Shown piece after piece: positions 42,541 to 53,363 of a DNA stretch of 64,000 bases. The stretch spans positions 266,501 to 330,500 of the forward strand of contig JACCIC010000029.1 of the NCBI GenBank assembly GCA_018907035.1, in the 5' to 3' direction. The notes beneath the pieces are model-generated. The model did not search any database. It saw nothing but the letters and a program-made list of their open reading frames with translations, and was not told the DNA's origin. Source of the DNA: Sycobia sp. Sy_11 (taxonomy: Eukaryota; Arthropoda; Insecta; Hymenoptera; Epichrysomallidae). Position 1 is the stretch's first letter. Every line of letters starts with the position of its first letter. A program made the translations under genes and the position numbers.

Positions 42541-43430
42541 ATAGTAGTCGTCAAATCTCATGTTCACAAGCGACCCCTACCGTCTTAGCCATCACTTACA
42601 TAGTCAGAAAGCATACAAGTAGAACCACCCCAAATTTACCCCTTATCGCGTCACTACTTGTGACGGCACGAGTGTAGATCGGGAGGTGCATTACGGCAAA
42701 GTTCCGTATGAGTAAAGAGCGGACAATGGGTCAATAAAGTTCATGGTACTTTTTCGCAAACCGATCAACACCGCCTTAGATGCAAGGGATGAAAATACAA
42801 ATACTCACACGTTCCCTGTTTCTAACGGAGCCGGTGAAGGAGATCACCAGCTGCAAATACTGGTCACAACAAAGAACCATAACAAAAGAAAGATAAAGAG
42901 AGTGAATAGAAGAGTGAATAGACGTACGGAAAATAATTGAAGATTAGACTTAAGCACATAACGTGTAAGACAATAGAGATTTAAAGGTAGATTATAAAAC
43001 ATAGTGTTAGGTTAGAATAAGTATAGGTTTTTTTACAAAACCTCCTTCTTAGTTTAGGTTAGCATAAGAATGTAAAATATAGAATTTTAGAAAAAATTTT
43101 ATAATCCTAGGTTGCAGCTTTAGTAAAATAGGAATGATAACTAGATGTAACGTTAACCATAGTTTCATAGCACATGTATACATAGAACGTTAAAAATTTT
43201 TTCTAATTATAGGTCGTAACTTTAGAATAGGGATTAAATAGGATTAGCTAATTTTAGACATACCTTTTATTTCTTCTCGTTTCTAATAAGTAAATAATTA
43301 CTGTTTATAACTTTCAGGTTAGCGTTATATCAATAGCGCATTATGAATTTAAATCCATAAATGGCGCCCTATTGTATAAAAGTAGCGCTGAATTTTTTTG
43401 TTTTTTCTTTCTTTTTTCTATTTCAATATA
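42541..43430. other. Non-coding DNA
   Basis: No domain recognised. An AGAGTGAATAGA-type direct repeat occurs at 42899-42925. The 65-codon ORFs at 42480-42677 and 42743-42940 show no motif. Confidence 0.5.
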
Positions 43431-44239
43431 TTAGGTTGTTAAATATCTCCCTTCCGCCTTTTTGTCTTATGAATTTCGCGGCTATGTACAAAGCGCTACA
43501 GAGTTCGTATCTGGCAATACTGTACATCATTTGGAAGGTCATGAAATAACGTACAAAACGACACTATGCATGATTAGTTTGGATATTGCATTCAAAACTT
43601 ATAGACGTGTAAATATGGAGTTCAGTAACGCCGAAATTCGCGCTATTTTAAAGTTTTCCTTCGTCAAAGGCAAATCCGCTAGAGAAACTTTCCGTGAGAT
43701 TAATGGTGTTTTGGGGGGATGGCACGCAATCGCTTCGAATCGCAGAGGAAATGGTTTCGACGATTTCGAGCCGGTGAAAACGACACCATGGATAAGCCAG
43801 CCGGCGGAAGACCTGTGACGACGAATACCGATCAAATCATGGAATTTATCCAGTTAGACTGGCATGTGGCATCTCGTGAAATCGCCCAGGAGATGAAAGT
43901 TAGTTACCAAACCATTTTAAACCATCTGAAGAAGGCTGGATACAAAAAAGCCTGATGTTTGGGTGCCGCATGATTTGACGCAAAAAAACCTTCTGGTTCG
44001 AATCAACGCCTGCGATGTGCTGCTGAAATGGAATGAACTCGACCCATTTTTGAATGGATGATGACTGGCAAATAAGGAAAGGAGTTTCTACGAGATGGTA
44101 TTATGAAGTTGCCGTCTAGATGGAAACAGATTATCGAAGAAAACGGCGCATATTTGAAGTAAATCCGACCACTGTAACACTTTTTATAAAGTATTGAATG
44201 AAAAGCAAAAAAGTGGAAGGGAGATATGTGAGAACCTAA
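43431..44239 (+). mobile_element. Internally deleted mariner, second lineage
   Basis: Ends TTAGGTTGTTAAATATCTCC (43431) and, reverse complemented, TTAGGTTCTCACATATCTCC (44239), each flanked by TA (43429-43430 and 44240-44241). The transposase N-terminus is joined directly to its last ~30 codons, so the catalytic core is missing. The same lineage is present at 49142-51343 in opposite orientation. It is non-autonomous but could be mobilised in trans if a source existed. Confidence 0.9.
43615..44162 (+). pseudogene. mariner transposase with core deletion
   Basis: It starts MEFSNAEIRAILKFSFVKGKSARE (N-terminal helix-turn-helix, in the frame ending at 43818). A one-base shift moves the reading into RKWFRRFRAGENDTMDKPAGGRP and WHVASREIAQEMKVSYQTILNHLKK (43719-43955). 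After a stop, pieces of the WVPHDLTQKNLL linker and NELDPF appear at 43965-44050 in other frames. The frame then passes to the extreme C-terminus (RDGIMKLPSRWKQIIEENGAYL, up to 44162). No catalytic Asp triad remains. Confidence 0.82.
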
Positions 44240-44930
44240 TATTAACGAGTTAGACGAAATCTCGCGTGAAAACATAACGTGCCCATATAGAATACTCATC
44301 AGTAAAAATGATATTTTCAAAATCTTCATCAATATTCTCATGCGCCAAAGCGAGTCACTTTTTTACATGTTTTCAGTCAACAGAGGCTTCTTGATTGTGT
44401 TACGCCATTTCACGTCATAAGTACAAAGATGGATTCGAATAGTTTTGTAGAATATATCTCAACCTTTTGCCATTAATTTTGTTTGTCCTGGCCGCAGTGC
44501 TAAAGCAAGCACGATTTCGCGAAAACAGATTCATTATTCTTTGTTCGTTTTTAGCCACTTTATATCACTGTACGCACTTCTATACCAATGTCTTCGACTT
44601 TCTTATATATTTAGCAGCCACTGATTCCGACATTTTGGGAACTTTCGAGTGGATGCAAAATAACCTCGTAGCACGATTCGTACTTAGCACTCACGGCGTT
44701 TAACGCGATTCTCTCTTAAAAGATCAACGACAGCTGAATCTTTATGGACAATGCATGAAGGGCAAAGCTTCCGTCTATCTGCTCGCAAAGGTAATAAAGC
44801 GAAATCTTTCATTATATATCAGTAAAGTCGAACACGCACTCACTTGACTGACTGTAAATTCGTATGTATTTAAGAATCATTTCACAAAGATCGATTGCAT
44901 CAGATTTTTATAAATGGATATTTATTTTGA
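44240..44930. other. Non-coding DNA
   Basis: A 78-codon ORF at 44467-44703 has no recognised motif. Nothing else is supported. Confidence 0.5.
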
Positions 44931-45130
44931 ATTCAAAATTGTACTTATGTCGACTGTTCTGAATTAAATTCGTAAATATTTTTATCGGTCTTACAGTCTT
45001 GATAATATAATATGTCAGCTAAAATACTGACAGTCAGACTGTTCTTAGATTTGTTTAAAGAAATTATACAAGAAAAATGGTCAGAAATTAACATACACAC
45101 AAAATTAATTTATAAAGACAATAAATTTAG

Positions 45131-46064
45131 ATGATTACTAATTTGGCAATGAAAAAATTAAAAAATATTGCATTAAATTTAGAACCAATTATCTATAAAA
45201 GATATATTGATGACATCTTTACAATTGTAACAGAAGCGTGTGTTGACGAAATGGTGGATGTTTTTCATTCCATCCATGATAGCATTAAATATACAAAGGA
45301 ATTAGAATTAGACTATAAATTAAGTTTTTTGGACGTCAATGTTATTAGAGTTAGTAATAACAGAGTAAAATTAAACTGGTACAGAAAACCTACATGCTCA
45401 GGTCGGTTGTTAAATTTTAACTCACACCATCTATTCGGAAGCAAGATGAGTACTGCAAAGGGAGTCATCGACGAGCAATCAAATTATCACACAAAGATTT
45501 TAGAAAAGATAATTTAAAATTAGTTAAATATATATTTATTAATAATGATTATCCAATAGACATTGTGGATAAAATGATTGCAGAGAGAGTGGATCTAATT
45601 TATAATGGCACTAGAGAACGTAATATGGAAAAGAGAGATCATAATAATAAAATTGTGGTACTACCATATGTAAGAAGATTCAAGTTTACTTTAGAAACAA
45701 TAATAATATCAGAAAGCTATTTAATAATTGAAAAGATAAGGATGATAAATGTTTGAAAACAGGAGTGGTATACAAAATAAATTGTAAAGATTGTGACATA
45801 TATTATATTGGACAAACGGGAAGTTGAATTGAACATCAATATAGCTTACGAAGCATGAATGGTACATCTGGGCGAAAAGAACATGGTTTAAAATTGTTAC
45901 ATTTTCTCAATTATGAAAATCTAAATATTTTGGAACAAGGTATTAAAAATAAATATAAAAGAGATACTTTTGAAAATATTCATATTTTGAAAAATTCCAA
46001 TAATGTAAATTTAATGTTAGCATCGAGTAAATTGGACAACACTTATCATTCCTTATTAATATAA
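45131..46064 (+). pseudogene. Penelope-like RT C-terminus and GIY-YIG endonuclease
   Basis: The first segment (45131-45517) has KRYIDDIFTIV, the RT catalytic DD box, then DYKLSFLDVNVIR and LNWYRKPTCSGRLLNF, Penelope RT thumb signatures. A frame change gives 45565-45756 with NKIVVLPYVRRFK. Another gives KTGVVYKINCKDCDIYYIGQTG (about 45758-45825), the Cys-containing GIY-YIG motif of Penelope endonucleases. A TGA follows, and then the C-terminus ending KLDNTYHSLLI at 46064. The endonuclease would nick target DNA to prime reverse transcription. The copy is dead. Confidence 0.88.
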
Positions 46065-46176
46065 AATTTGTATTTTACATTTAAGTTATGACTGGGGAGG
46101 TTCTATAAATGTTATACTAATAAATTTAGAGTGGGGATGGGGTGTATAAAGTAGCATGCTGGTTTTTCAATTTAGT

Positions 46177-46217
46177 TTAGTTCCTGAGTATGAACCGTAG
46201 TGGTTCGAAACGTCGGA
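46177..46217 (+). ncRNA. Degenerate hammerhead-like hairpin (Penelope-like 3' tail)
   Basis: It reads TTCCTGAGTATGAACC, loop GTAGT, GGTTCGAAACGTCGGAC. Helix II GAACC/GGTTC, CGAAAC and GTC are perfect, but the CTGATGA box reads CTGAGTATGA. It is the relative of the better preserved motifs at 54715-54756 and 8354-8398. Probably inactive. Confidence 0.45.
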
Positions 46218-46359
46218 CACCAAAGATGATTCGAAATTTAAGGTGATGGATCAGTCAGGTTGTCCTTTACTAACATAGAATATTGTTTTTATTATTTTTA
46301 TTTTATTTTATTTATTATTTTATTTCTATTTTATTATTAGTTTTATTTTATTTTTATTT

Positions 46360-46716
46360 TTAATTTTTAATATAATTTATTGTAGTAATAAGTTTTATTT
46401 CGGATTGTACATTATTTCGGAAAGCCAAGTCGAACGCATATAGCATAAATCTATACGTATTAGTATATGCTCCTGCAATTGGACAATATACTGTGCGTTG
46501 ATGGCAATGATCCGGCTCGAAGGACCAAAAAATGGCTGCGCCACTTCGTTGTTTGGAAATGTATAAGTCAAGGATTTCAACAGCTTCTAAGAGCAATATC
46601 GGTAAGCTAAACGACTTCTTCAAGTCTATAGCTCGATGTTCGCAGAAGCCAGTAAAATAAGTAAATTTAATAACAGTTTTGAAGTACTCTAAAAAATCAC
46701 CCCAGCTCGAAGGCAT
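46360..46716 (-). CDS. Unassigned ORF, doubtful
   Basis: A 118-codon minus-strand ORF, relatively long for this AT-rich setting, with mixed composition (Cys, Trp, His, Tyr) and no low-complexity runs. It includes SFEPDHCHQRTVYCPIAG. I do not recognise a family, and there is no clear splice site or neighbouring exon. Its C-terminal end overlaps the A/T-rich Penelope-like tail. It may be a chance ORF or a fragment of an old element. Confidence 0.2.
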   Translation of the reverse strand: MPSSWGDFLEYFKTVIKFTYFTGFCEHRAIDLKKSFSLPILLLEAVEILDLYISKQRSGAAIFWSFEPDHCHQRTVYCPIAGAYTNTYRFMLYAFDLAFRNNVQSEIKLITTINYIKN

Positions 46717-48844
46717 GCCTTACTTATAGTTCTCAGAGTCCAAACTTGATTGTGGGTAGAAAACTAAAGCATAAAAGCTCAGTTCTTATCCGTAGTATTG
46801 GAACTTATATTGGCATTTCGTTATCTGCTTCAGTAAGGCAAAACTGAATGTCAGTTCGCAAGCATATAAGACTTGAAACTTACTATTATAATGTAAGCGG
46901 CGCGAACAATAACATCTAAAAAAAGAAAGAAAAATATAATATATAGGAAATATATAAAAAATTATAAAATAATAATATATATAATATAATATATAAATAA
47001 TATAATATATAATATAATATAAAAAAACATATATAAGAATTTTAATAACAGAGAAACATCCGAACTATTAAAATCTAGAATATGGAATTGACAGAATTAT
47101 ATAATTCTATAAAATATTCTCAAACATTTCGCATAAATTTTATATATACAATCATTACAATATCATTTTAAAGGTAACATATTTTCATCAAATAATATGT
47201 CTAAATTTTAAAGTATAAAACCCTATACAAAGTTCGAAAGAATATTTGTAGACTGAGGTGAAAATTAATTCCTAAAAAGTGTAAGTATAAATTTATATTT
47301 GGTATATAATATACACATATCACACTTTTATTATATATATTCTTTCTAAGATTATTCTAATATATAATACATATCTGTATATATATCTATATATATGTAC
47401 ACGGTGTCTCAGATATAAGTGCTCATTTTCGTGGCATGTTATTTGGAAGGAAAAGTTATGTGTAAATATTAATATTTATGTAGGTCCATTTTTAATAGTT
47501 TTTGCGGTACGGGCCAATGTCAAACGAAGCGAAAAGACCATGCTCGCGTAACTGCTTGGATATACGGGCGCATTGACGAAACCAAGTTAATGCTTCTTGT
47601 AAATAAATATTATCTTTCTTCGTCTACAACGGTCTCTTCCCATATTTTTTGTCAAGCTACCCTTTTTTATAATAGCTCACTCCAGTGCATTGGAAAGAAT
47701 TGCGTTTACTTATTGAAATAAATATGCGTCGTTGCTAATTCTAAAACTTAATCCTAAATTATCAACTAATGAAATTAAGTACAAAAAATAAATCCACGCA
47801 CGACAACTATATAGGAAACTAAGCCTAGAATAATCGAAAGAAAGAAAGTCAGCGGACAAAAATTATGTAAAAACTAAGTCACAAAAACGCACAGATAAAC
47901 TAATTTAAAAAATACACAAAAACTAAGTCAAGAAAAATGCACAAAAAAAGGTAAGTCGAAAAGCGCAGAAAAAAACTAAGCCAAAAAACAGAGTCAAAAA
48001 AATGCAGAAAAAAAACTTAAAAAAGTCCGCACGAATATTTTCCAGGATTGTCGTAAGCGATTGTTCGACCTAAAAAAAATCCTAATTGACAGTGAAGTCT
48101 GGTTCTGCCGGGCCTGTATTTATAAGCAGTCCCGATAAAACACTTCGAAGATTTTCGTAGAAACTTGTCCCGGTAGTGATGGGAAGCGAAAGGAAGAGAT
48201 TAACTTTTGTTTATTAAATAACTCTTTCGTTCGTTCTCTTACATTAATCAAAGCTTATAAGTAATATATAATTATTAATTTCTATGAAGTATCTTTAATT
48301 AATATATCTATAGAATAGCTACAAGCTATATTCGTTTAAAATATTTATAAAGTATTTAGATGTTATTCTTCTATACAATATCTATAAAATACGTATAAGT
48401 GATATTTCTATAAAATATTGATAAAATATCTATAATTTTATAAGTTAACTTATATAAAGATATCGTTATTTTGTCTACAAATCGCCTGTATTTATTTTAT
48501 TACGATTAGATATATATTTAATTATCAATAATAAGGATATAGAATCTGTACACTTTAGTCTTATATATTATGATCCCGCTATTCCTTTTTCTTTCTGTTT
48601 GCTGGTATAAGTATATCAAATGTTTAGTTTCTTCATACATTATATTATATTTAATTTACCATTATATTGTATTATATAACTAATCTCTCTCGCCGGGATC
48701 TTCAGAGCTTGGGTCATACTGGCACTTCCTCTGTGATGGGCGTATTCGTCATGCTTGTGCTCGAGGCGAACACGTGACGTATTACATGGCCCCCAACGCA
48801 ATATAGGAGTCGCACAAATCTTTACATATAAATGTAAATATGTG

Positions 48845-48885
<41 letters not shown>

Positions 48886-49141
48886 CTATACGAACTATAT
48901 GTCTAGGCGAAATAGCACACGAAATATATGCAGGAATTGATGCATATATAATTAATTGTACGAATATAATTATAATATACCCTCAATACAGTGTATAGTG
49001 TTGTGCGCCGGTGAACCCGCGAGTGTTTACGTTGTCGAAGCTCAGCAAAGAAAATATACATAGTTAAGGCCATTGCCAGTCAAGCTGAATTCCGAGAGAC
49101 AACCGCACATTATATATGCGATTATTCGTCGCTAATTAGTA
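46717..49141. other. AT-rich non-coding DNA
   Basis: No transposon coding sequence or exon recognised. It contains TA-rich runs (46970-47030, 48850-48885) and the degenerate repeats annotated separately. A 61-codon ORF at 48755 is mostly TA-derived. Confidence 0.55.
47860..48020. repeat. Degenerate A-rich tandem repeat
   Basis: The unit AAAAACTAAGTC + (A)AAAAA(C/T)GCACA recurs four to five times with variable spacing of roughly 30-45 bp. It looks like a locally amplified, decayed minisatellite. Confidence 0.6.
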
Positions 49142-49229
49142 TCAGGTGGTCAAATATCTCCCTTCCGGTTTTTTGCTCTTCATTCAATGCTTTATAAAAA
49201 GTGTTACAGTGGTCGCATTTACTTCAAAT

Positions 49230-49846
49230 ACGCGTGGTTTTGTTCGATAATCTGTTTCCATCTAGACGACAAATTCCTAATACCCCTCTAATAGAAATCC
49301 CTCTCTTTCTTTGCGAAGAACTCGCACAGCCATTTTTCACAAACCTCTTTTGAGTCCAACTCCAAGGGCGTTCGACATGGACAGGAACAGGTGGTAGTCA
49401 CTTGACGCTATGTCCGGGCTATATGCTGGATGCGATAAAACCTCCCTTCCGAACTTCCGTAGCTTCTAACGAGTCATCAACAAAGTGTGCGGTCTGGCGT
49501 TGTCCTGGTGGAACACTACACCCTTTCTGTTGACCAATTGTGGACGCTTCTAGTCGATAGCCTGCTTTAAGCGGTTCAGTTGTTCATAGTAGATGGTAGA
49601 ATTAAGCGTCTGGCCATATGGGAGCAGCTAATAGTGTATGATTCCCTTCCAATCCCACCAAACACACAGCAAAACCTTCCTGGCCGTCAATCCCGGCTTG
49701 GCCACTGTTTGGGACGGTCCACTGGCCTTGGACCACGCCCCTTTTCACGGAATAAATTTAATCTCATGAAACGTTTCTCTAGCGGATTTGCCTTTGATGA
49801 AGGAAAAATTTAAAATAGCGCGAATTTCAGCGTTAGTGAACTCCAT
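49230..49846 (-). pseudogene. mariner transposase, broken
   Basis: It starts at 49846 (MEFTNAEIRAILNFSFIKGKSARETF) and passes through a deletion into KVLLCVWWDWKG and the QLNRLKQAI region. HQDNARPHT (second catalytic Asp, near 49490-49520) and AYSPDIASSDYHLF (third Asp, near 49400-49440) follow, with stops and frame changes. The C-terminus is related to the ENGAYLK end of the 43.4-kb copy. The first catalytic Asp region is deleted. Inactive. Confidence 0.78.
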
Positions 49847-49866
49847 GTTTAAGCGTCTATTACTTT

Positions 49867-51174
49867 TGTTACGGACTCACAAGAGCTTTATTTTAAAAAA
49901 GTAAAATTTTGGCGTGTAATGTAATATCTGCTTAAATATTTAATTTGTAACTATATAGATATTTTAAATATATTATTTGATAATTTTATATCTATTTTTA
50001 AATGGTTTAGTTCGTAAGTTTAAATATATTCTTAAATGTTTAGTTTGTAATTATATATATATTAAGAAACGTTTATAGTATTTAATTTAAAATTATTATG
50101 AATTCATTATATGTATTTATACCATGTAGTTTGTAAGATTTATCGTAATTCTGTTAAGTATTTATGTAGAGTTAAATTTAATAGTTTAAAGTATAATTGT
50201 AATCGGGAACTAATGCGATAAAAATAAAATCTTTAGATAACGTTTCTCGCATAATAATATATAGACTCGATATTGTATATATTTTGAATAAACAAAATAC
50301 GTTCTCTGTATCGTCATATCGAGTCCCATATAGAAAAGGGAAATGTAACGTAATCTCTCGGACTCTTAAACTTCGTACAAAGCGGCTTCGCGTGCGTCAG
50401 CAATTCAGCGAATTATAATGTTAAACTATTGTACAGCAGAGATTGGAAATTTACAGATATTCGTATTAAAATAGTAAGTTCACGAAAAATTACTTCGTAA
50501 TTTCTTATTATGTAAGAAATAAGAATCATAGTTACTAATATTATAGTTTATAGAAACGATCGCGAGCGAACTCTCGTTACAGGCCCAACTATATGTACAC
50601 ATAAGGTACATGTTTGATCCGTGCCGTGACGGGAAAACCGAAGATTTTGCCTTAAAAAATAGCTTGTATACGGAATCACACATAAGGTGAGCGAATACTT
50701 GCTATGGGAAAATCTTGAGGTTTTCAAAAGAGGTAAACAGGTTATGCTTCCTAAAAGCAATGATCCGTGCTGTGACGGGAGCTTCCCAATATTTTCGTTA
50801 AAAAAGCTATTCTACGGACTTATATGGAGATAGGTCGTATTCTAGCTGTGAGAAAATATAGGGAAGTTCGAAATCAGGTGACGTGTTCGGTTTGCCACCT
50901 CGGGCTCTCCGACCGTCAGGCTGCGCGAGAGTTTGGGCTGCGTTCGGCAAGTGAAGCTTATCGCTCGAAATTTGACCCCATTGAGAGGGGAGTAGAGTTT
51001 ATAAAAGCGCAGTATGAGCGCTCGGGGACACATTCTTTTTCTGATCTCTGCTTAAGTAAGTTATTGTATTAATCATATTTTATTTTATTAAATTCAATTT
51101 TGAATTGAAATATACTTTGTATTGTTAATTTCTTATTCTAATAATTAAACTTCCCAATGTATTGTTCAATTACA
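49867..51174 (+). mobile_element. Solo LTR, 1308 bp, inserted in a mariner
   Basis: It starts TGTTACGGACTC and ends TTCAATTACA (TG...CA), flanked by the 5-bp direct repeat ACTTT at 49862-49866 and 51175-51179. The flanking mariner sequence is continuous across the site when compared with 43600-43612. A TATAAAAG box at 51000 followed by GCGCTCGGGGACACATTC gives LTR-like promoter architecture in plus orientation. It contains an imperfect direct repeat GATCCGTGCCGTGACGGG (50619) / GATCCGTGCTGTGACGGG (50762). No gag or pol is present, so it is most simply the product of LTR-LTR recombination. The 82-codon ORF at 50824-51072 overlaps the promoter and is probably not coding. Confidence 0.85.
51000..51040 (+). 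promoter_or_regulatory. LTR promoter: TATA box and probable start region
   Basis: TATAAAAG at 51000-51007, with candidate initiator and GCGCTCGGGGACA downstream sequence 20-35 bp later. The position inside the solo LTR fits the U3/R boundary. Confidence 0.55.
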
Positions 51175-51486
51175 ACTTTTGAACGCAATATCCAAACTAA
51201 TCATGCATAGCGTCGTTTTGAACGTTATGTCAAGATCTTTCAAATGATGTATAGTATTACCAGATACGAACTGTGTAGCGCTTTGTACATAGCCGCGAAA
51301 TTCATAAGACACAAAGGCGGAAGGGAGATATTTGACAACCTAATATTATAAGAATTTTACCTCGAGAGATTATAAAATGTAAGATTATTAATTTATATTA
51401 ATACTTTTACGATTATTTTAATATTAATACTTATATAGTTCACGTCGAGCATATGATACGTATACGTATATACGCATGCAGATATA

Positions 51487-51490
<4 letters not shown>

Positions 51491-51516
<26 letters not shown>
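51491..51516. repeat. TA run, mariner target
   Basis: A TA run interrupted by mariner copy 3 at 51517; it resumes at 52802. Confidence 0.9.
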
Positions 51517-51520
<4 letters not shown>

Positions 51521-52797
51521 GTATGTGAATAAGTCTTTCCCGTTTTTTTCAAATTTTGAGCCTTTATTGTGAAAAAATGGTTACAAATGAATTATTGAAA
51601 GTATTGGCCATCGCTAGCTACAACTTTTTCCCATCTTTCTGGCAACATACGAATCCCGTTGCGAAAAAATTCGACCGGTTTGGCCTCTATCCAGTCATCC
51701 ACCCATTTTTTGGCTTCCTCGTAGGAATGGAAGTGCTGGTCAGCCAGGCCATGCGTCATCGATCTGAAGAGATGGTAATCAGACGGAGCAACGTCTGGAC
51801 TATACGGCGGGTGGGGTAGGACTTCCCATTTGAGCGTTTCTAAGTATGTTTTCACCGGCGGTGCAACATGTGGGCGAGCATTGTCATGTTGCAAAATAAC
51901 TTTGTCGTGCCTGTCGGATTATTGTGGCCGTTTTTCTCGCAGTGCGCGGCTCAAACGCATCAATTGTCGTCGATAGACCTCGCCTGTGATCCTTTCATTC
52001 GGTTTCAGAAGCTCATAGTAAACCACACCTAGCTGGTCCCACCATATACAGAGCATGAGCTTGGCGCCATGAATATTTGGCTTGGCCATCGATGATGATG
52101 CATGGCCGGGTAGTCCCCATGATTTTCTTCGCTTCGGATTATCGTAACGTATCCACTTTTCATCGCCAGTCACGATACGATGCAGAAAACTCTTTCTTTT
52201 ATGTCGCTGAAGCAGCTGTTCGCAAGTGAAAAAACGCCGTTCGACGTCTCTCAGCTTCAGTTCGTACGGCACCCAATTTCCTTGCTTTTGGATCATTCCC
52301 ATGGCTTTCGAACGCTTGGAAATGGTTGTTCGATCAACTCCCAATGCTTCAGCAAGTTCTTCTTGCGTTTGACAAGAATCTTCATCAAGCAAAGTCGCCA
52401 ATTCTCGATCTTCAAAGATTTGCGGCCGCCCGGAACGCTCCTTGTCTTCCACGTCGAAATCACCGCTTTTGAAGCGTCGAAACCATCCACGAACACTTGA
52501 ATCATCGACACAACCTTCTTCATAAGCCTCCTGAAGCAATCGATGCGTCTCGGCAGCAGATTTCTTCAAATTGAACCAATAAAGTGAAACTTCCCGCAAA
52601 TGACGTCGACTCGGCTCAAATTTCGACATTTTCACGATATCAAAAATTTATGATGCGAAAAAATTTTAACTAATGTGTTAGTATGGAATTGTTGACATAT
52701 GAATAAGCTTTGATTATGACATATGTAACCATTGAATACTCGCACAGTATTGGTGGCGCCATCTCTTACAAAAAACGGGAAAGACTTATTCACACTC

Positions 52798-52801
<4 letters not shown>
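51517..52801 (-). mobile_element. mariner element, copy 3
   Basis: 1285 bp with both terminal repeats (TCAGGTATGTGAATAAGTC at the left; reverse-complemented right end TTAGGAGTGTGAATAAGTC). It is inserted inside a TA microsatellite that continues on both sides (51491-51516 and 52802-52851). It is collinear with copy 1 over its whole length and differs only by scattered substitutions and small T-run length changes. The ends are intact, so it could still be mobilised in trans. Confidence 0.95.
51592..52635 (-). pseudogene. mariner transposase with a single nonsense codon
   Basis: Same length and frame as the 347-residue transposase at 8670-9713, but the Tyr codon TAC after EKRPQ is TAA at 51916-51918. 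The product is cut to 238 residues (52635-51919). The rest (51894-51592) still reads through the second and third catalytic Asp (QHDNARPH, PYSPDVAPSDYHLF). The truncated protein keeps the DNA-binding domains and Asp158 but lacks the other two catalytic residues, so at most it could bind terminal repeats and interfere. Confidence 0.93.
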
Positions 52802-52854
<53 letters not shown>

Positions 52855-53312
52855 TCGGGCTTTATATACCCAATCAGTCAATGCTATAGAAGATTCCTCT
52901 CTCAGCCTTTAATTTTTATAGGTTTGTTTTTTTTATATTGACCTTTCGTTTTCTTAATTCTAACATTTCATTTTTTTATAATAATTATTATAGGAATCTT
53001 AGAATATGCTTGTTATGTTCACTAATTTTGTTATAAATAAATTTTTGTTATTATAACTAATTATTTTATTAAATATTGAATATTTAAATTAGCGCACTGT
53101 TCGTTACTTCAAGGGCCTTCGGTCATCAAAACATACGCTTTTGACATATAAGGCTTGCGTCAGTCGAAATAGTCTAAGGCCGTATAAGGATAGATGCTAT
53201 AAACTTGTTTTGCTTGCCCAAATGTGGCAGTGGACACAATTTCATTATTTTGGACTAAACTTAAGTCTGATGTATTTTATATAAATATATTTTTGTACAG
53301 ATATATGTATAT

Positions 53313-53363
<51 letters not shown>

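Larger units (their letters stand above)
44931..46380 (+). mobile_element. Penelope-like retroelement, 5'-truncated in RT
   Basis: An end module (TTGTACTTATGTCGACTG ... ATCGGTCTTACAGTC, 44938-44998) and GACAGTCAGACTGT lead directly into the last part of a Penelope-type reverse transcriptase. A GIY-YIG-type endonuclease and a 3' tail with a hammerhead-like hairpin (46177-46217) follow. The RT fingers and first palm Asp are absent. The T/A-rich tail (46280-46380) matches that at 7820-7910. Penelope-like elements are the only retroelements that normally pair RT with GIY-YIG, which makes the assignment firm. Confidence 0.9.
49142..51343 (-). mobile_element. Decayed mariner split by a solo LTR
   Basis: Left end TCAGGTGGTCAAATATCTCC (TA before it at 49140-49141) and right end ...GGAGATATTTGACAACCTAA (TA after it at 51344-51345) match the lineage at 43431-44239. 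The mariner sequence runs on the minus strand: 5' region 51343-51180, then after the 1.3-kb insertion 49861-49142. Removing the insertion restores a co-linear relic of about 0.9 kb. The interior also has a deletion between the N-terminal part and the second-Asp region. Confidence 0.85.

Noticed and set aside
50824..51072. 82-codon ORF with a helix-turn-helix-like LSDRQAAREFGL segment
   Set aside because: It lies inside the solo LTR and spans its TATA box. No family was recognised and the LTR reading explains the region better, although I cannot exclude a short peptide.
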